64,000 bases of DNA, taken from positions 16,860 to 80,859 of the forward strand of contig NZ_VISS01000019.1 in NCBI RefSeq assembly GCF_007827555.1, given 5' to 3'. Numbering within the stretch: position 1 is the first letter of the stretch; each line of letters opens with the position of its first letter. Source of the stretch: Aeribacillus composti (GTDB taxonomy: Bacteria; Bacillota; Bacilli; Bacillales; Aeribacillaceae). The notes beneath the pieces are model-generated. The model worked only from the letters and a program-made list of their open reading frames with translations. It ran no database searches and was not told where the DNA came from. The translations under genes were made by a program, and so were the position numbers. Below, one piece after another: positions 19,026-27,803 of this stretch.

Positions 19026-19063
19026 ATATGACATTTATCATATTCTGAATATGACATATATGA
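19026..19063 (+). promoter_or_regulatory. Predicted DesR operator of des
   Basis: Contains the palindrome CATATTC-T-GAATATG (19039-19053) flanked by repeated TATGACAT-like half sites. It lies just upstream of the predicted -35 element, as DesR sites do at B. subtilis des. The DesK-DesR pair encoded downstream makes this assignment likely. Confidence 0.7.
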
Positions 19064-19064
19064 C

Positions 19065-19093
19065 TTCACAGATCGATTTCCCTCTTATATGAT
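19065..19093 (+). promoter_or_regulatory. des promoter, sigma-A type
   Basis: -35 TTCACA (19065-19070), a 17-bp spacer and -10 TATGAT (19088-19093). The weak -35 suits an activator-dependent promoter. Confidence 0.65.
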
Positions 19094-19125
19094 TAGAAAT
19101 ATCAAATAAAGAAGGGAATCAAAAA

Positions 19126-20157
19126 ATGACGAAACAAATGCAAAAAAATTTGAGAAAGCAAATGGCTCCTTATGAAAAACCTCACACTATGAATAGTGTT
19201 TGGCAGTTAGTCAATACAACTGTGCCGTTTTTTCTGTTATGGTTTTTAGCTTATCAAAGCTTATCCATTTCTTATGTTCTTACTCTTACTATTTGCATGA
19301 TCGCAGCTGGATTTTTAGTACGACTTTTCATCATTTTCCATGATTGCTGCCACTATTCCTTTTTTAAAAACCGCCTTGCCAATAAAATTATGGGAACAAT
19401 AGCCGGTATTTTAACGTTGTTTCCGTACAGCAAATGGCAGCACAACCATTCAGTTCACCACGCAACCAGCTCTAACTTAGATAAGCGCGGGACAGGGGAT
19501 ATATGGGTTTTGACAGTTGATGAATATTTGTCAGCACCGCCTTTAACAAAATTCGCCTACAGGATGTATCGCAATCCGTTCGTGATGTTTGGGTTAGGAC
19601 CGATTTATGTTTTCCTTATTAAAAATCGGTTTAACAGAAAAAATGCGAGGACAAGGGAACGCATCAACACATATATAACAAACATCTCAATCGCTGTGAT
19701 CGTTGGGCTGCTTTCTTTGGCGGTCGGATGGGGGCCGTTTCTTATCGTTCAAGGCACAATCTTTTTCATTTCAGGCACTTTAGGCATTTGGCTTTTTTAC
19801 GTACAGCACACATTTGAAGATTCTTATTTTGAAGAAGATGAAAACTGGGAGTATGTGAAGGCAGCTGTTGAAGGGAGTTCATTCTATAAGCTTCCGAAAC
19901 CGCTGCAATGGTTTACCGGAAACATCGGATTTCACCATGTGCATCATTTGAGCCCAAGGATACCCAATTATAAGCTGGAAGAGGCACACAATCAAACGTA
20001 TCTTTTACAGAATGTACCAACCATCACTCTAGCGACAAGCTTAAAATCTCTCCGATTCCGCTTATGGGATGAGCAAGCGAAAAAGTTTGTCGGGTTTAAA
20101 GACTTATCGAAAAAGAAGGAAAAAAAGCCGAAAGTCCATATTGAACCTGAATTGTAA
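19126..20157 (+). CDS. des: Membrane fatty acid desaturase, cold-shock type
   Basis: Introduces a double bond into membrane phospholipid acyl chains when temperature falls. The 343 residues have four or more membrane segments and the three histidine clusters of di-iron desaturases: HDCCH (72-76), HNHSVHH (106-112) and HHVHH near 271-275. Synteny with DesK and DesR matches B. subtilis des, the delta-5 desaturase. GAAGGGA precedes the ATG. Regulation is through the DesR-like operator upstream. Regiospecificity is inferred only from synteny. Confidence 0.93.
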   Translation: MTKQMQKNLRKQMAPYEKPHTMNSVWQLVNTTVPFFLLWFLAYQSLSISYVLTLTICMIAAGFLVRLFIIFHDCCHYSFFKNRLANKIMGTIAGILTLFPYSKWQHNHSVHHATSSNLDKRGTGDIWVLTVDEYLSAPPLTKFAYRMYRNPFVMFGLGPIYVFLIKNRFNRKNARTRERINTYITNISIAVIVGLLSLAVGWGPFLIVQGTIFFISGTLGIWLFYVQHTFEDSYFEEDENWEYVKAAVEGSSFYKLPKPLQWFTGNIGFHHVHHLSPRIPNYKLEEAHNQTYLLQNVPTITLATSLKSLRFRLWDEQAKKFVGFKDLSKKKEKKPKVHIEPEL

Positions 20158-20252
20158 AATCTTTAGAGAATAGCGGCAAAGTTTTGAAGACGCAGTCTAC
20201 CTTTTTATGATAAGATAACATGTAAAACAAATTTATTTAAGAGGATTTGACC

Positions 20253-21395
20253 ATGACAAAAAAGTATATGATCTTAGAGAAATTCTCGGGAATTTCTCCT
20301 TATATATGGAGCGTTTTTAGCATTTTGCCGTTCTATTTTATTTTCCAATCTTCCTCCACAAAGGAAATCATTGCTGGGATCGTGCTGACAATTATCTTTT
20401 TCTTTGTATATCGTTTAGCTTTTATTTCCAAAAAGTGGCCCGTCTACTTGTGGACGTCTATCTTGATTGGGATTTCCATCGCGATGACGATTCTTTTTCA
20501 ATTTATCTATTTTGCCTTTTATATCGCTTATTATAACGGCCATATCAAAAACCGCATTGCTTTTTTAACATTGTACATCATTCACTTAGCGGCAACGACC
20601 ATCTCAATCAACTATAACGTGGTTCTGCAGGAAAAGTTATTTTTAAAGCAATTGCCATTCGTTATCATTATTTGGATTAGCGTCATCCTTCTCCCATTCA
20701 ATATTTACAATCGAAAAAAGCAAGGGCAGCTTGAAGAACAGCTCGAAGACGCCAACAAAAGAATTTCCGAGCTCGTTAAACAGGAGGAGCGTCAGCGAAT
20801 TGCCCGAGATCTTCATGATGCGTTAGGCCAAAAGCTGTCCCTCATCGGTCTAAAAAGTGATTTGGCAAGGAAATTAATTTACAAAGACCCTGAACAAGCC
20901 CGGAGCGAATTGAAAGACGTTCAGCAAACTGCCAGAACTGCATTGAATGAAGTAAGGAAAATAGTTTCGCAAATGCGCGGGGTTCGATTGAAAGAGGAAA
21001 TCATACATATAAAACAACTACTCCAAGCAGCTGAAATCATGTTAGTCAGTAATGAAGAAGAATTCACACTATCAAACGTATCCCCGTTTATTGAGAACAT
21101 TTTAAGTATGTGTTTGAAAGAAGCAGTAACAAATGTCGTCAAGCATAGCAAAGCTTTCACTTGCCGGATTGCCATTCAGCAATCTTGGAACGAAATATGT
21201 ATGACGGTGCAAGACGACGGAATTGGCATTAAGGAGGAACGGGATCTTGCAAAAGGAAATGGACTGATCGGAATAAAAGAACGTTTGGAGTTTGTAAACG
21301 GCAGTCTGGATATTTATTCGGAAAAAGGGACTACATTAATCATGAAAATACCGAATGTAGTAAAGCAGACCGTTAAGGAGGGACTGAAATCATGA
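20253..21395 (+). CDS. desK: Thermosensor histidine kinase DesK
   Basis: Membrane kinase that senses membrane order and phosphorylates DesR in the cold. The 380 residues start with about five transmembrane segments (residues 10-150), then a linker coiled coil and the HisKA_3 box RDLHDALGQKL, whose phospho-acceptor is His188, the same number as in B. subtilis DesK. The ATPase domain shows VTNVVKHSK and DDGIGI. Start ATG 20253 lies seven bases from AAGAGGA; an upstream TTG overlaps that site. It overlaps desR by four bases. Confidence 0.95.
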   Translation: MTKKYMILEKFSGISPYIWSVFSILPFYFIFQSSSTKEIIAGIVLTIIFFFVYRLAFISKKWPVYLWTSILIGISIAMTILFQFIYFAFYIAYYNGHIKNRIAFLTLYIIHLAATTISINYNVVLQEKLFLKQLPFVIIIWISVILLPFNIYNRKKQGQLEEQLEDANKRISELVKQEERQRIARDLHDALGQKLSLIGLKSDLARKLIYKDPEQARSELKDVQQTARTALNEVRKIVSQMRGVRLKEEIIHIKQLLQAAEIMLVSNEEEFTLSNVSPFIENILSMCLKEAVTNVVKHSKAFTCRIAIQQSWNEICMTVQDDGIGIKEERDLAKGNGLIGIKERLEFVNGSLDIYSEKGTTLIMKIPNVVKQTVKEGLKS

Positions 21396-21991
21396 TTCGA
21401 ATTGTCATAGCTGAAGACCAGCGTATGATGCTCGGCGCCTTAGGAACATTGCTCAATCTGGAAGAGGATATGGAAGTGGTGGGGCAGGCGACTAACGGAG
21501 AAGAAGCTGTTTCTCTTGTGAAGCAATATCAGCCTGATGTTTGCATCATGGATATCGAAATGCCCAAAAAAAGTGGACTTGAGGCAGCTGAAGAGCTGAA
21601 AGATCTGGAATGTAAAGTGATCATTTTAACAACGTTTGCCCGTGCCGGTTATTTTCAACGGGCCTTAAAAGCTCGTGTAAGCGGCTATTTATTGAAAGAC
21701 AGCCCGAGTGAGGAGCTGGCAAGCTCGATTCGAAGCATCATGGCAGGCAGGCGAATCTATGCACCAGAACTAATGGATGATGTATACAGTGAAGAAAATC
21801 CTCTCACGGAACGGGAAAAAGAAATATTAGAACTTGTAGCCGATGGGAAAAACACAAAAAAAATCGCGGACGAACTGAAACTAAAAACAGGCACGGTCCG
21901 AAATTATATTTCAACGATTTTGGAAAAGCTTGAAGTAACGAACCGGATCGAAGCGATAAAACAATCCAAAGAAAAGGGATGGTTTAAGTAG
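21392..21991 (+). CDS. desR: Response regulator DesR, NarL family
   Basis: Cytoplasmic transcription factor activating des. The 199 residues comprise a receiver domain with acidic pair Glu8-Asp9, phospho-acceptor Asp54 and conserved Lys102 region (LLKDS), and a LuxR-type HTH (LTEREKEILELVADGKNTKKIA). The start overlaps the desK stop (ATGA), showing translational coupling. Target is the operator at 19026-19063. Confidence 0.95.
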   Translation: MIRIVIAEDQRMMLGALGTLLNLEEDMEVVGQATNGEEAVSLVKQYQPDVCIMDIEMPKKSGLEAAEELKDLECKVIILTTFARAGYFQRALKARVSGYLLKDSPSEELASSIRSIMAGRRIYAPELMDDVYSEENPLTEREKEILELVADGKNTKKIADELKLKTGTVRNYISTILEKLEVTNRIEAIKQSKEKGWFK

Positions 21992-22346
21992 ATGTGGAAA
22001 AATTTGTTTTTTAACGACAAAACCAACACATAAGGGACGGAACAGAAACCTTCCAGGGTGTTTAAAATGAACAGTACTGAACACTTTTTCCCCTAAACTC
22101 GATAAGTTCCTGAAAATATCCTCCTGAAATCATGAGATTCACGTTCCGCTTGCCAATGAACCATTCCCATCATTATTAACCATATTTAGGGTACCCTATT
22201 AGAATTTATACTTTTCTAGAGAAAACGATTTTTATATGATGCTTGTTTATGTGTTTTCAAGTATCTCGATCCAAAAACATCTCTTCGTGAGCGTCAAGTT
22301 TCCTAGTATATGGATTGTAGCATCCTATTGTTTTTCATAGATAGGT
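21992..22346. other. Intergenic region, nothing recognised
   Basis: Spacer of about 355 bases between the convergent desR and MFS genes. No clear terminator or coding potential was seen. Confidence 0.5.
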
Positions 22347-23522
22347 TTATTGCATAAGATCTGACATGTTTTTCGCGTTTCCCCGCTTTCTATTGCTTGA
22401 TATTATCAACCATTGTACCAGCAAAGCCGCCAATACTAGACAACCTGCAGCGAACGGAAGGGAGGAAGGAGTTAATCCGGCAAGCAACACAATCCCTCCA
22501 AGAGCAGAACCTACCGCACTTCCTAAATAATTAGCGGAACTGTTTAAAGCGACAACAGCAGCGCCGTGATTAGGCTGCAAACGTAGCAGTTCATGTTGTT
22601 GCGGGGCTTGCGAAGCCCAGCCCATCGCCCCCCATAGAACAAAAGGCAAAAAGGATAGGATCGGAAAAGGGAGTGCAAATGGTATGCAGAACATAGCGAA
22701 AGCCATGATGGTTAAAATGCCGGCCATAAGCATTTTCGGTCTTGCTGTCCGGTCAATGAAATACCCAACGGAAAAGCTCCCGATGACGCCCCCAATGCCC
22801 CATGCCCACAAATAAGGTGCAAGGCTGGGGGTGTCTTTTAAGTTATCCAAAATGGTTGAAATATACGTATAGAGTCCCAAGCTGGCAATGCTTGTTATAA
22901 AAGTTACGCTGATGATTGCGGCAACTCGTCCTTTTGCCATCATGGCAAAACGTTGCTGCAGCGATGGCGGTGCCGAAGCAGGAAAGTCTGGAAACGAGAT
23001 GATAATCCCGATCATAGCGACAAAACCTAGTGCAGTGATGAACCAAAGAGTTGTTTGCCAATCTAAATGTTCAGCAATGAACAATCCAAGGGGAACACCA
23101 GCAACTGTTCCCGTGCTCATGCCGCCAAGCGTTATGCCAAGAGCTCGGCCGCGCATCTGTCCGGGAACAAGGGATGCGGCAGCAGCTGCTGCCAACGGAG
23201 AATAGAGACCGGCTCCGATGCCCGCAATTGCACGAGCCATCAACAGCGTGGAAAAAGTCGGCGCTAATGCGCTGGCTCCATTGCCTATTGAGAATACGGC
23301 AAGTGCCAGCACTAAAATGTTGCGCATAGGTTTACCAGCCAATATTGTCGCAAAAACCGGAGCCGCCAGTGCATAGCAAAAGGTAAAGATACTTACTGCC
23401 TGACCTGCTTGTGAAGCGCTAATTTTAAACGTTTCTTCCATTTTCGGCAGCAAACCGGAGATGACATAGGCATCAAACCCGAGTGCGAACATTCCTATCG
23501 TGAGCAGAAGAACTTTCCTCAT
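22347..23522 (-). CDS. MFS transporter, DHA1 (AraJ/YdhP-like)
   Basis: A 12-segment drug or sugar efflux antiporter of 391 residues. It begins MRKVLLLTIGMFALGFDAYV, typical of DHA1 TM1. Motif A region LAGKPMRN lies after TM2, and motif C appears as GMSTGTVAGVPLGLFIAEHLDWQTT. The GGAGG site is best spaced for the ATG at 23522; in-frame codons further upstream overlap that site. It is divergent from a LysR regulator, which probably controls it. Base composition is slightly richer in GC than its neighbours. Substrate unknown. Confidence 0.9.
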   Translation of the reverse strand: MRKVLLLTIGMFALGFDAYVISGLLPKMEETFKISASQAGQAVSIFTFCYALAAPVFATILAGKPMRNILVLALAVFSIGNGASALAPTFSTLLMARAIAGIGAGLYSPLAAAAAASLVPGQMRGRALGITLGGMSTGTVAGVPLGLFIAEHLDWQTTLWFITALGFVAMIGIIISFPDFPASAPPSLQQRFAMMAKGRVAAIISVTFITSIASLGLYTYISTILDNLKDTPSLAPYLWAWGIGGVIGSFSVGYFIDRTARPKMLMAGILTIMAFAMFCIPFALPFPILSFLPFVLWGAMGWASQAPQQHELLRLQPNHGAAVVALNSSANYLGSAVGSALGGIVLLAGLTPSSLPFAAGCLVLAALLVQWLIISSNRKRGNAKNMSDLMQ

Positions 23523-23663
23523 CATAACCTCCAGTTTCACTAAATCTTTTCATATGAAAAAATTGTTCTTTATTTTCACTTTACAAAACGAACTTTAATA
23601 TGTCTAATATATATTTAAATCATTATTAATATGTTAAAAATATTAAAAAGGAGAGGCATTACG

Positions 23664-24581
23664 TTGGAACTTCGCCATTTGAAATATTTCATCACAGTCG
23701 CAGAAGAATTGCATTTTGGCAAAGCTGCTGCCCGCTTAAATATAGCGCAGCCGCCATTAAGTCAGCAAATTCGCCAATTAGAGGAAGAAATAGGTGTGCC
23801 GCTTTTCCAGCGGTCGAAAAGAAAGGTAGAGCTGACGAAAGAAGGAGAGGTGTTTTTGGAAAAAGCTTATCAAATTTTGAAGAATGTAGAGGAAGCTGTC
23901 GAAACAGTAAAAATGGTAAACCGTGGAGAAGCCGGGCAAATAGTGATCGGTTTTATCGCCTCAGCTGCCTATGATCTTCTTCCTGTTATTTTAGAGCACT
24001 ATCGAAAACAATACCCAAATATTCATATCGATTTGCAACAGTTGACGACAAGAGAGCAATTGAAAGCTTTGCAAAAAGGCCTTATTGATATAGGAATACT
24101 TTGCCATCCTTTCAACATACAAAATGACAGCATTCAGGTCGAAGTCATTCGACAAGAACGAATGGTGCTAGCATTGCCAAAGGATCATCCGTTAGCTGCC
24201 AAAACCTCGCCGATTCAACTGGAAGATTTAGCAAACGATCCATTCATTTTAACAGGAAGAAAGGCGAATCAAACTCATTATGATGCAGTAATGAATTGTT
24301 GTTATCATGCGGGATTCCATCCGAAGGTAGTACAAGAAACGCAAGAATTGCCTACTGTCTTATCTCTTGTTTCCTCAGGAATGGGTGTGGCGATCGTACC
24401 GGCTTCTATCCAACGGGTATTAAATAATAATGTAGTCTATCGTGACATTCAGAATAATCCAATTACCACTACAACGGCCTTTGCGTGGAAAAGCGGCAAT
24501 TTATCTCCAACTGTCCATGCATTTCTCGATTTCATGAAAAAGTCTGTCATCCCACTTTTTCATGGATATGACATTTCTTAG
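23664..24581 (+). CDS. LysR-type transcriptional regulator
   Basis: A 305-residue LysR family factor. The N-terminal winged HTH MELRHLKYFITVAEELHFGK continues through AAARLNIAQPPLSQQIRQLE. The effector domain has the usual LPVILEHYRKQYP and LALPKDHPLA segments. TTG 23664 is chosen because AAAGGAGAGG lies nine bases before it and it gives the canonical LysR start; ATG 23631 has no ribosome site. The 140-base gap to the divergent MFS gene should hold the shared operators. Inducer unknown. Confidence 0.93.
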   Translation: MELRHLKYFITVAEELHFGKAAARLNIAQPPLSQQIRQLEEEIGVPLFQRSKRKVELTKEGEVFLEKAYQILKNVEEAVETVKMVNRGEAGQIVIGFIASAAYDLLPVILEHYRKQYPNIHIDLQQLTTREQLKALQKGLIDIGILCHPFNIQNDSIQVEVIRQERMVLALPKDHPLAAKTSPIQLEDLANDPFILTGRKANQTHYDAVMNCCYHAGFHPKVVQETQELPTVLSLVSSGMGVAIVPASIQRVLNNNVVYRDIQNNPITTTTAFAWKSGNLSPTVHAFLDFMKKSVIPLFHGYDIS

Positions 24582-25005
24582 ATCCCTTGCGGCTAATTGG
24601 GGAAAGCATGCTTTTTTTAAGTCCAAAGAGAACATAAAAAAGCGGCAAATTGTTTCCTTTCCTGCTCCTATAGTAGACAAAGGTCCGCAAAACGGGACTA
24701 TTGGCGAAAATAGGTTTCAGTCATGCAGTGAGGATTTACAATGTCAACTCGGCTTACCTTCCATTTGAGCGGAAAGTGGTTGTTTCTTTCGATGGGGTTC
24801 CAACATCTTTTTCCTTTTTAGAAAATGGGGCAGGAATGTTTCAAGAAAAAGAGATTTTAGCGCCCAAAAGGTTGGAACAATTGGTAAATTCTATTTTTAC
24901 ATAAAGATCATTGTAGGCAAAAGAGATGGGAGAATTCTACCATTATCAATTATGAGAACAATACGGCAAAATGAAGGAAGTGATGAAATCAAAAATTAAA
25001 AAGCG
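24582..25005. other. Intergenic region with possible gene fragment
   Basis: The plus-strand frame ending TAA 24904 reads PFERKVVVSFDGVPTSFS from about 24760, with plausible protein composition but no start or ribosome site. It may be a decayed fragment of unknown origin. The rest is AT-rich. Confidence 0.35.
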
Positions 25006-25034
25006 TTGACTTTTAGAGAGATTTTAAGTAGTAT
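25006..25034 (+). promoter_or_regulatory. Promoter of DsrE-cstB unit
   Basis: -35 TTGACT (25006-25011), 17-bp spacer and -10 TAGTAT (25029-25034). The CstR-like operator begins 12 bases later, where it would block initiation. Confidence 0.75.
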
Positions 25035-25045
25035 TAAAACTATAA

Positions 25046-25061
25046 ATACCCATACAGGTAT
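25046..25061. promoter_or_regulatory. CstR-type operator 1
   Basis: ATACCCATACAGGTAT, a 16-bp site with outer palindrome ATACC / GGTAT at the expected transcription start. It matches three other sites in this cluster. Confidence 0.7.
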
Positions 25062-25097
25062 ATGTAAAACAAGAAACTAAAAATACAGGAGGAATGA

Positions 25098-25490
25098 ATG
25101 ATGAAAGTTGCGATCATTGCAGCAAACGGTAGTTTATTTGATGCGTACAAGGTATTTAATATTGCCACTGCGGCAGCGGCAACAGAAGCGGAGGTAGGGA
25201 TTTTCTTTACTTTTGAAGGATTGAACCTTATTCACAAAGAAGAGCATAAGCATTTGCCGATACCGGAAGGGAAAGAACGCTTTCAAGAAGGTTTTCAAAA
25301 AGCGAACGTACCATCGATTGAAGAACTTGTCCAAATGGCTCAAGAATTTGGTGTGAAATTGATTGCCTGTCAAATGACAATGGATGTTATGGGGCTGGAT
25401 AAGGAACATTTCATTGATGGCATTGATGTTGCCGGTGCAGCAACATTTTTAAACTTTGCCAAAGATGCGGACATTACATTAGCGTTTTAA
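25098..25490 (+). CDS. DsrE/DsrF-family sulfurtransferase-like protein
   Basis: A small cytoplasmic protein of 130 residues with the DsrE alpha/beta fold. The conserved cysteine Cys91 lies in LIACQMTMDVMG, the motif that in DsrE-like proteins carries persulfide sulfur. It opens the persulfide-detoxification cluster. AGGAGG precedes tandem ATG codons at 25098 and 25101; the second is better spaced. It is a paralogue of the 160-residue DsrE protein at 28085-28567. Partners are probably the TusA proteins. Confidence 0.88.
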   Translation: MMKVAIIAANGSLFDAYKVFNIATAAAATEAEVGIFFTFEGLNLIHKEEHKHLPIPEGKERFQEGFQKANVPSIEELVQMAQEFGVKLIACQMTMDVMGLDKEHFIDGIDVAGAATFLNFAKDADITLAF

Positions 25491-25504
25491 ACAGTGAAAA
25501 AGCA

Positions 25505-25709
25505 ATAAAAAAGTAACCGTGTATACAACAACATGCCCATGTTGTTAAATCATTTTCTGTTGGAACAAGGCATTTCGCTTAAAGAGGTAAATGGCAACGC
25601 GATCCTGCCGTAGCCTAAAAACTAGTTGAAACAATTGGACAATTGGTGTGCGGCAAACAGAAATGAGGGCCGATGGGGGTTAGGTTTTGACCCGGTATTA
25701 CAACATTAG
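25505..25709 (+). pseudogene. Decayed glutaredoxin-like gene
   Basis: Translation of shifting frames gives KKVTVYTTTCPCC, then NHFLLEQGISLKEVN, then QRDPAVA, KLVETIGQL, GVRQTEMRADGG and LGFDPVLQH. These are in the order of a small glutaredoxin with a CPxC-type active site. At least four frame changes or stops interrupt it. It fills the gap between the DsrE gene and the dioxygenase gene, where related clusters often carry a glutaredoxin-family gene. Confidence 0.75.
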
Positions 25710-25728
25710 ATAGGAGGAAGAAGGGAAT

Positions 25729-26859
25729 ATGTCTGTAAAAACTATGACTGTAAAAGAAATTGCAAACAAAATCATCCAAGGGGAAGACTTGTTTATTGTC
25801 GATGTCCGCAATCCAGAAGAGTTTGCCGATTGGAGAATCGAAGGAAAGAACGTACAAGTTATGAACATTCCTTATTTTGAGGTTCTTGATGGTGTGGATC
25901 CATTCCTCGAACAATTGCCGAAAGAGAAAGAAAACGAAATTTATGTGGTTTGCGCCAAAGGCGGATCTTCGCTATTTGTTGCTGAGCAACTTGAACAAGC
26001 AGGGTTTTCTCATGTATATTCCATTGAAGGCGGCATGAAAGCGTGGAGCGAGCATTTAGAACCAGTCAAAATCGCCGAGCTGAAAAACGGCGGTGCCATT
26101 TACCAATTTGTCCGTCTTGGGAAAGGCTGCCTTTCCTATTTGATCGAATCAAACGGAGAAGGCGCGCTCATTGACACAAATCGCATGACCGATGTATACA
26201 TTCAGTTTGCGAAGGAACGCGGGATTGTCATTAAACATGTAATCGACACCCATTTGCATGCCGACCATATTTCCGGCGGCCGCAAGCTGGCTGAACAACT
26301 TGGAGCGATATACTATTTGCCGCCGAAAGATGCAAAAGAAGTGACCTTTCCCTATGCACCCATTCAAGATGGGGGTCGTATTCAGGTCGGCCATACAGTG
26401 ATCGAAGCTCTGTATTCACCGGGACATACAATTGGCAGCACTTCGTTTATTGTAGATGACCAATTTTTATTAACTGGAGATATTTTATTTATCGATTCGA
26501 TCGGTCGTCCGGATTTGGCTGGAAAAGCGCAGGATTGGGTGGGGGATTTGCGCAAGACATTATATGAGCGCTATAAACAATTAGCAGATGACCTGTTGGT
26601 TTTGCCTGCACATTTTATGGTACCGGGTGAAATGAATGACGATGGTAGTGTTGGTACTACATTAGGTATGTTGTACGCAAAAAATCATGGTCTCAATATC
26701 GCGAGCGAAGAAGAGTTTCGAAAAACGGTGACGGAAAACTTGCCTCCGCAACCGAATGCTTATCAGGAAATTCGGCAAACAAATATGGGAAAGCTTCATC
26801 CAAATGAAGAGCAGCAGCGCGAGATGGAAATCGGTCCAAACCGTTGCGCAGTCCGGTAA
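25729..26859 (+). CDS. Rhodanese-persulfide dioxygenase fusion (CstB/YrkH-like)
   Basis: Predicted to take sulfane sulfur from low-molecular-weight persulfides and oxidise it to sulfite or thiosulfate with a non-heme iron. The 376 residues have an N-terminal rhodanese domain with Cys75 in [10 protein letters not shown] metallo-beta-lactamase fold follows, with THLHADH (His175, His177, Asp179, His180), SPGHTIGS and LTGDILF. S. aureus CstB instead places a rhodanese at the C-terminus; B. subtilis YrkH has the order seen here. ATAGGAGGAAGAAGG precedes the ATG. Regulated through the CstR-type site upstream. Confidence 0.9.
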   Translation: MSVKTMTVKEIANKIIQGEDLFIVDVRNPEEFADWRIEGKNVQVMNIPYFEVLDGVDPFLEQLPKEKENEIYVVCAKGGSSLFVAEQLEQAGFSHVYSIEGGMKAWSEHLEPVKIAELKNGGAIYQFVRLGKGCLSYLIESNGEGALIDTNRMTDVYIQFAKERGIVIKHVIDTHLHADHISGGRKLAEQLGAIYYLPPKDAKEVTFPYAPIQDGGRIQVGHTVIEALYSPGHTIGSTSFIVDDQFLLTGDILFIDSIGRPDLAGKAQDWVGDLRKTLYERYKQLADDLLVLPAHFMVPGEMNDDGSVGTTLGMLYAKNHGLNIASEEEFRKTVTENLPPQPNAYQEIRQTNMGKLHPNEEQQREMEIGPNRCAVR

Positions 26860-26871
26860 TGATTAAAAAAG

Positions 26872-26906
26872 GGAGACTTGAGTCATTCATGCCGAGTCTC
26901 CTTTTT
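26872..26906 (+). terminator. Terminator of DsrE-cstB unit
   Basis: Stem GGAGACT / AGTCTCC with a 16-base loop and TTTTT after it, 12 bases past the stop. Confidence 0.9.
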
Positions 26907-27023
26907 CTCCCTCCGCAAATATTTTTTAAATTAAGTAAAGGGGAAGGCTATATTGATAACTAACAAGTAAAGACAATGCCTCTGTTCCAAAAATTTGTTT
27001 AGAAAAATAAATCGGTTGATTAT

Positions 27024-27039
27024 ATACTTATACATGTAT
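27024..27039. promoter_or_regulatory. CstR-type operator 2
   Basis: ATACTTATACATGTAT shares 13 of 16 positions with operator 1 and lies 46 bases before the rhodanese-cstR unit, suggesting autoregulation. Confidence 0.6.
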
Positions 27040-27084
27040 ATAATTGTTCATAAATAAAAACAATGAATGAGGTGGAAAGAAGAA

Positions 27085-27480
27085 TTGGAAGGAATACTGC
27101 TTTTGGCTTTATTTATTTTGTTATCAATATCTGTCTATCGGCGGTATTATCCAGTAAGAGGAGTTCCGTGTGTTGACTACCGCGATGAAAGTATAAATTC
27201 TTTAACGATTCTAGATCTTCGTGATTACAACGAAAAAACAAATCATTATCCCATTGCGAATTCCTTTCACATACCGTTTGCTTATTTAAAACGGCATGTT
27301 TATGAAATTCCTGATAAACCAATCCATGTGATTGCAAGTGATGAAGTAGGAAAAAATTTAGGCATTCGCTTTTTGCGCAGCCGCGGTTTTAAAGTGAAGA
27401 GCTATTCAATGGCCGATTGTCCTTGCAAAGAAAGGAGAAATGCCAAATGGAATACAGCAAAGAAATCAAAAACCGCCTAA
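27085..27480 (+). CDS. Membrane-anchored rhodanese-like protein lacking active-site Cys
   Basis: A 131-residue protein with one N-terminal membrane helix (residues 2-16) and a rhodanese-like domain (TILDLRDYNEKTNHYPIANS, then LGIRFLRSRGFKV). The active-site loop reads IASDEVGKN, without the catalytic cysteine. Cysteines occur instead at 29, 112 and 114 (ADCPCKE). The start is TTG 27085, nine bases from GAGGTGG; ATG 27067 has no site. Its end overlaps cstR by 34 bases. It may bind rather than transfer sulfur; function unproven. Confidence 0.78.
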   Translation: MEGILLLALFILLSISVYRRYYPVRGVPCVDYRDESINSLTILDLRDYNEKTNHYPIANSFHIPFAYLKRHVYEIPDKPIHVIASDEVGKNLGIRFLRSRGFKVKSYSMADCPCKERRNAKWNTAKKSKTA

Positions 27481-27707
27481 AACGAATTGAAGGACAAGTA
27501 AAAGGGATTATTGGTATGATGGAACAAGAAAAGGACTGCAAAAGCGTGATTTCTCAACTTTCTGCTGCACGAAACGCTATTGATCGCACTATTGCCGTTA
27601 TTGTAAGTTCCAATTTAGAGCAATGTATCCGTGAAAGCTTAGAAAATGGAGAAAAAACGGAACACCTAGTAAAAGAAGCTGTAGAGCTGTTGGTAAAAAG
27701 TCGTTAA
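27447..27707 (+). CDS. cstR: Persulfide-sensing repressor CstR (CsoR family)
   Basis: An 86-residue all-helical DUF156 repressor. Cys31 (KDCKSVISQLSAARNAID) and Cys60 (LEQCI) sit at the same positions as the persulfide-sensing pair of S. aureus CstR. The copper-binding histidine of CsoR is absent, so sulfur species are the likely signal. ATG 27447 lies nine bases from AAAGGAG inside the preceding gene. Expected targets are the four ATAC-N8-GTAT-like sites at 25046, 27024, 27761 and 28046. The B. subtilis counterpart in cluster order is YrkD. Confidence 0.92.
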   Translation: MEYSKEIKNRLKRIEGQVKGIIGMMEQEKDCKSVISQLSAARNAIDRTIAVIVSSNLEQCIRESLENGEKTEHLVKEAVELLVKSR

Positions 27708-27712
27708 AAATT

Positions 27713-27747
27713 TGTCAACTTTTCTTTGAAAAGTTGACAGATTTTTT
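27713..27747 (+). terminator. Terminator of cstR
   Basis: Perfect 12-bp stem TGTCAACTTTTC / GAAAAGTTGACA with a three-base loop and T7. The right arm also supplies a TTGACA -35 element for the next promoter. Confidence 0.95.
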
Positions 27748-27776
27748 TATCCCTATTAATATACATATAGGGGTAA
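27734..27776 (+). promoter_or_regulatory. Promoter and CstR-type operator 3 of tusA
   Basis: -35 TTGACA (27734-27739, inside the cstR terminator stem), 17-bp spacer, -10 TAATAT (27757-27762). ATACATATAGGGGTAA at 27761-27776 overlaps the -10 and matches the reverse complement of operator 4. Confidence 0.7.
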
Positions 27777-27803
27777 TGGTAATATTAAAGGAGGTCATTG
27801 ACA

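Noticed and set aside
18768..19069. Open frames on both strands before des
   Set aside because: They run into the DesR-like palindrome, lack ribosome sites and look like chance.
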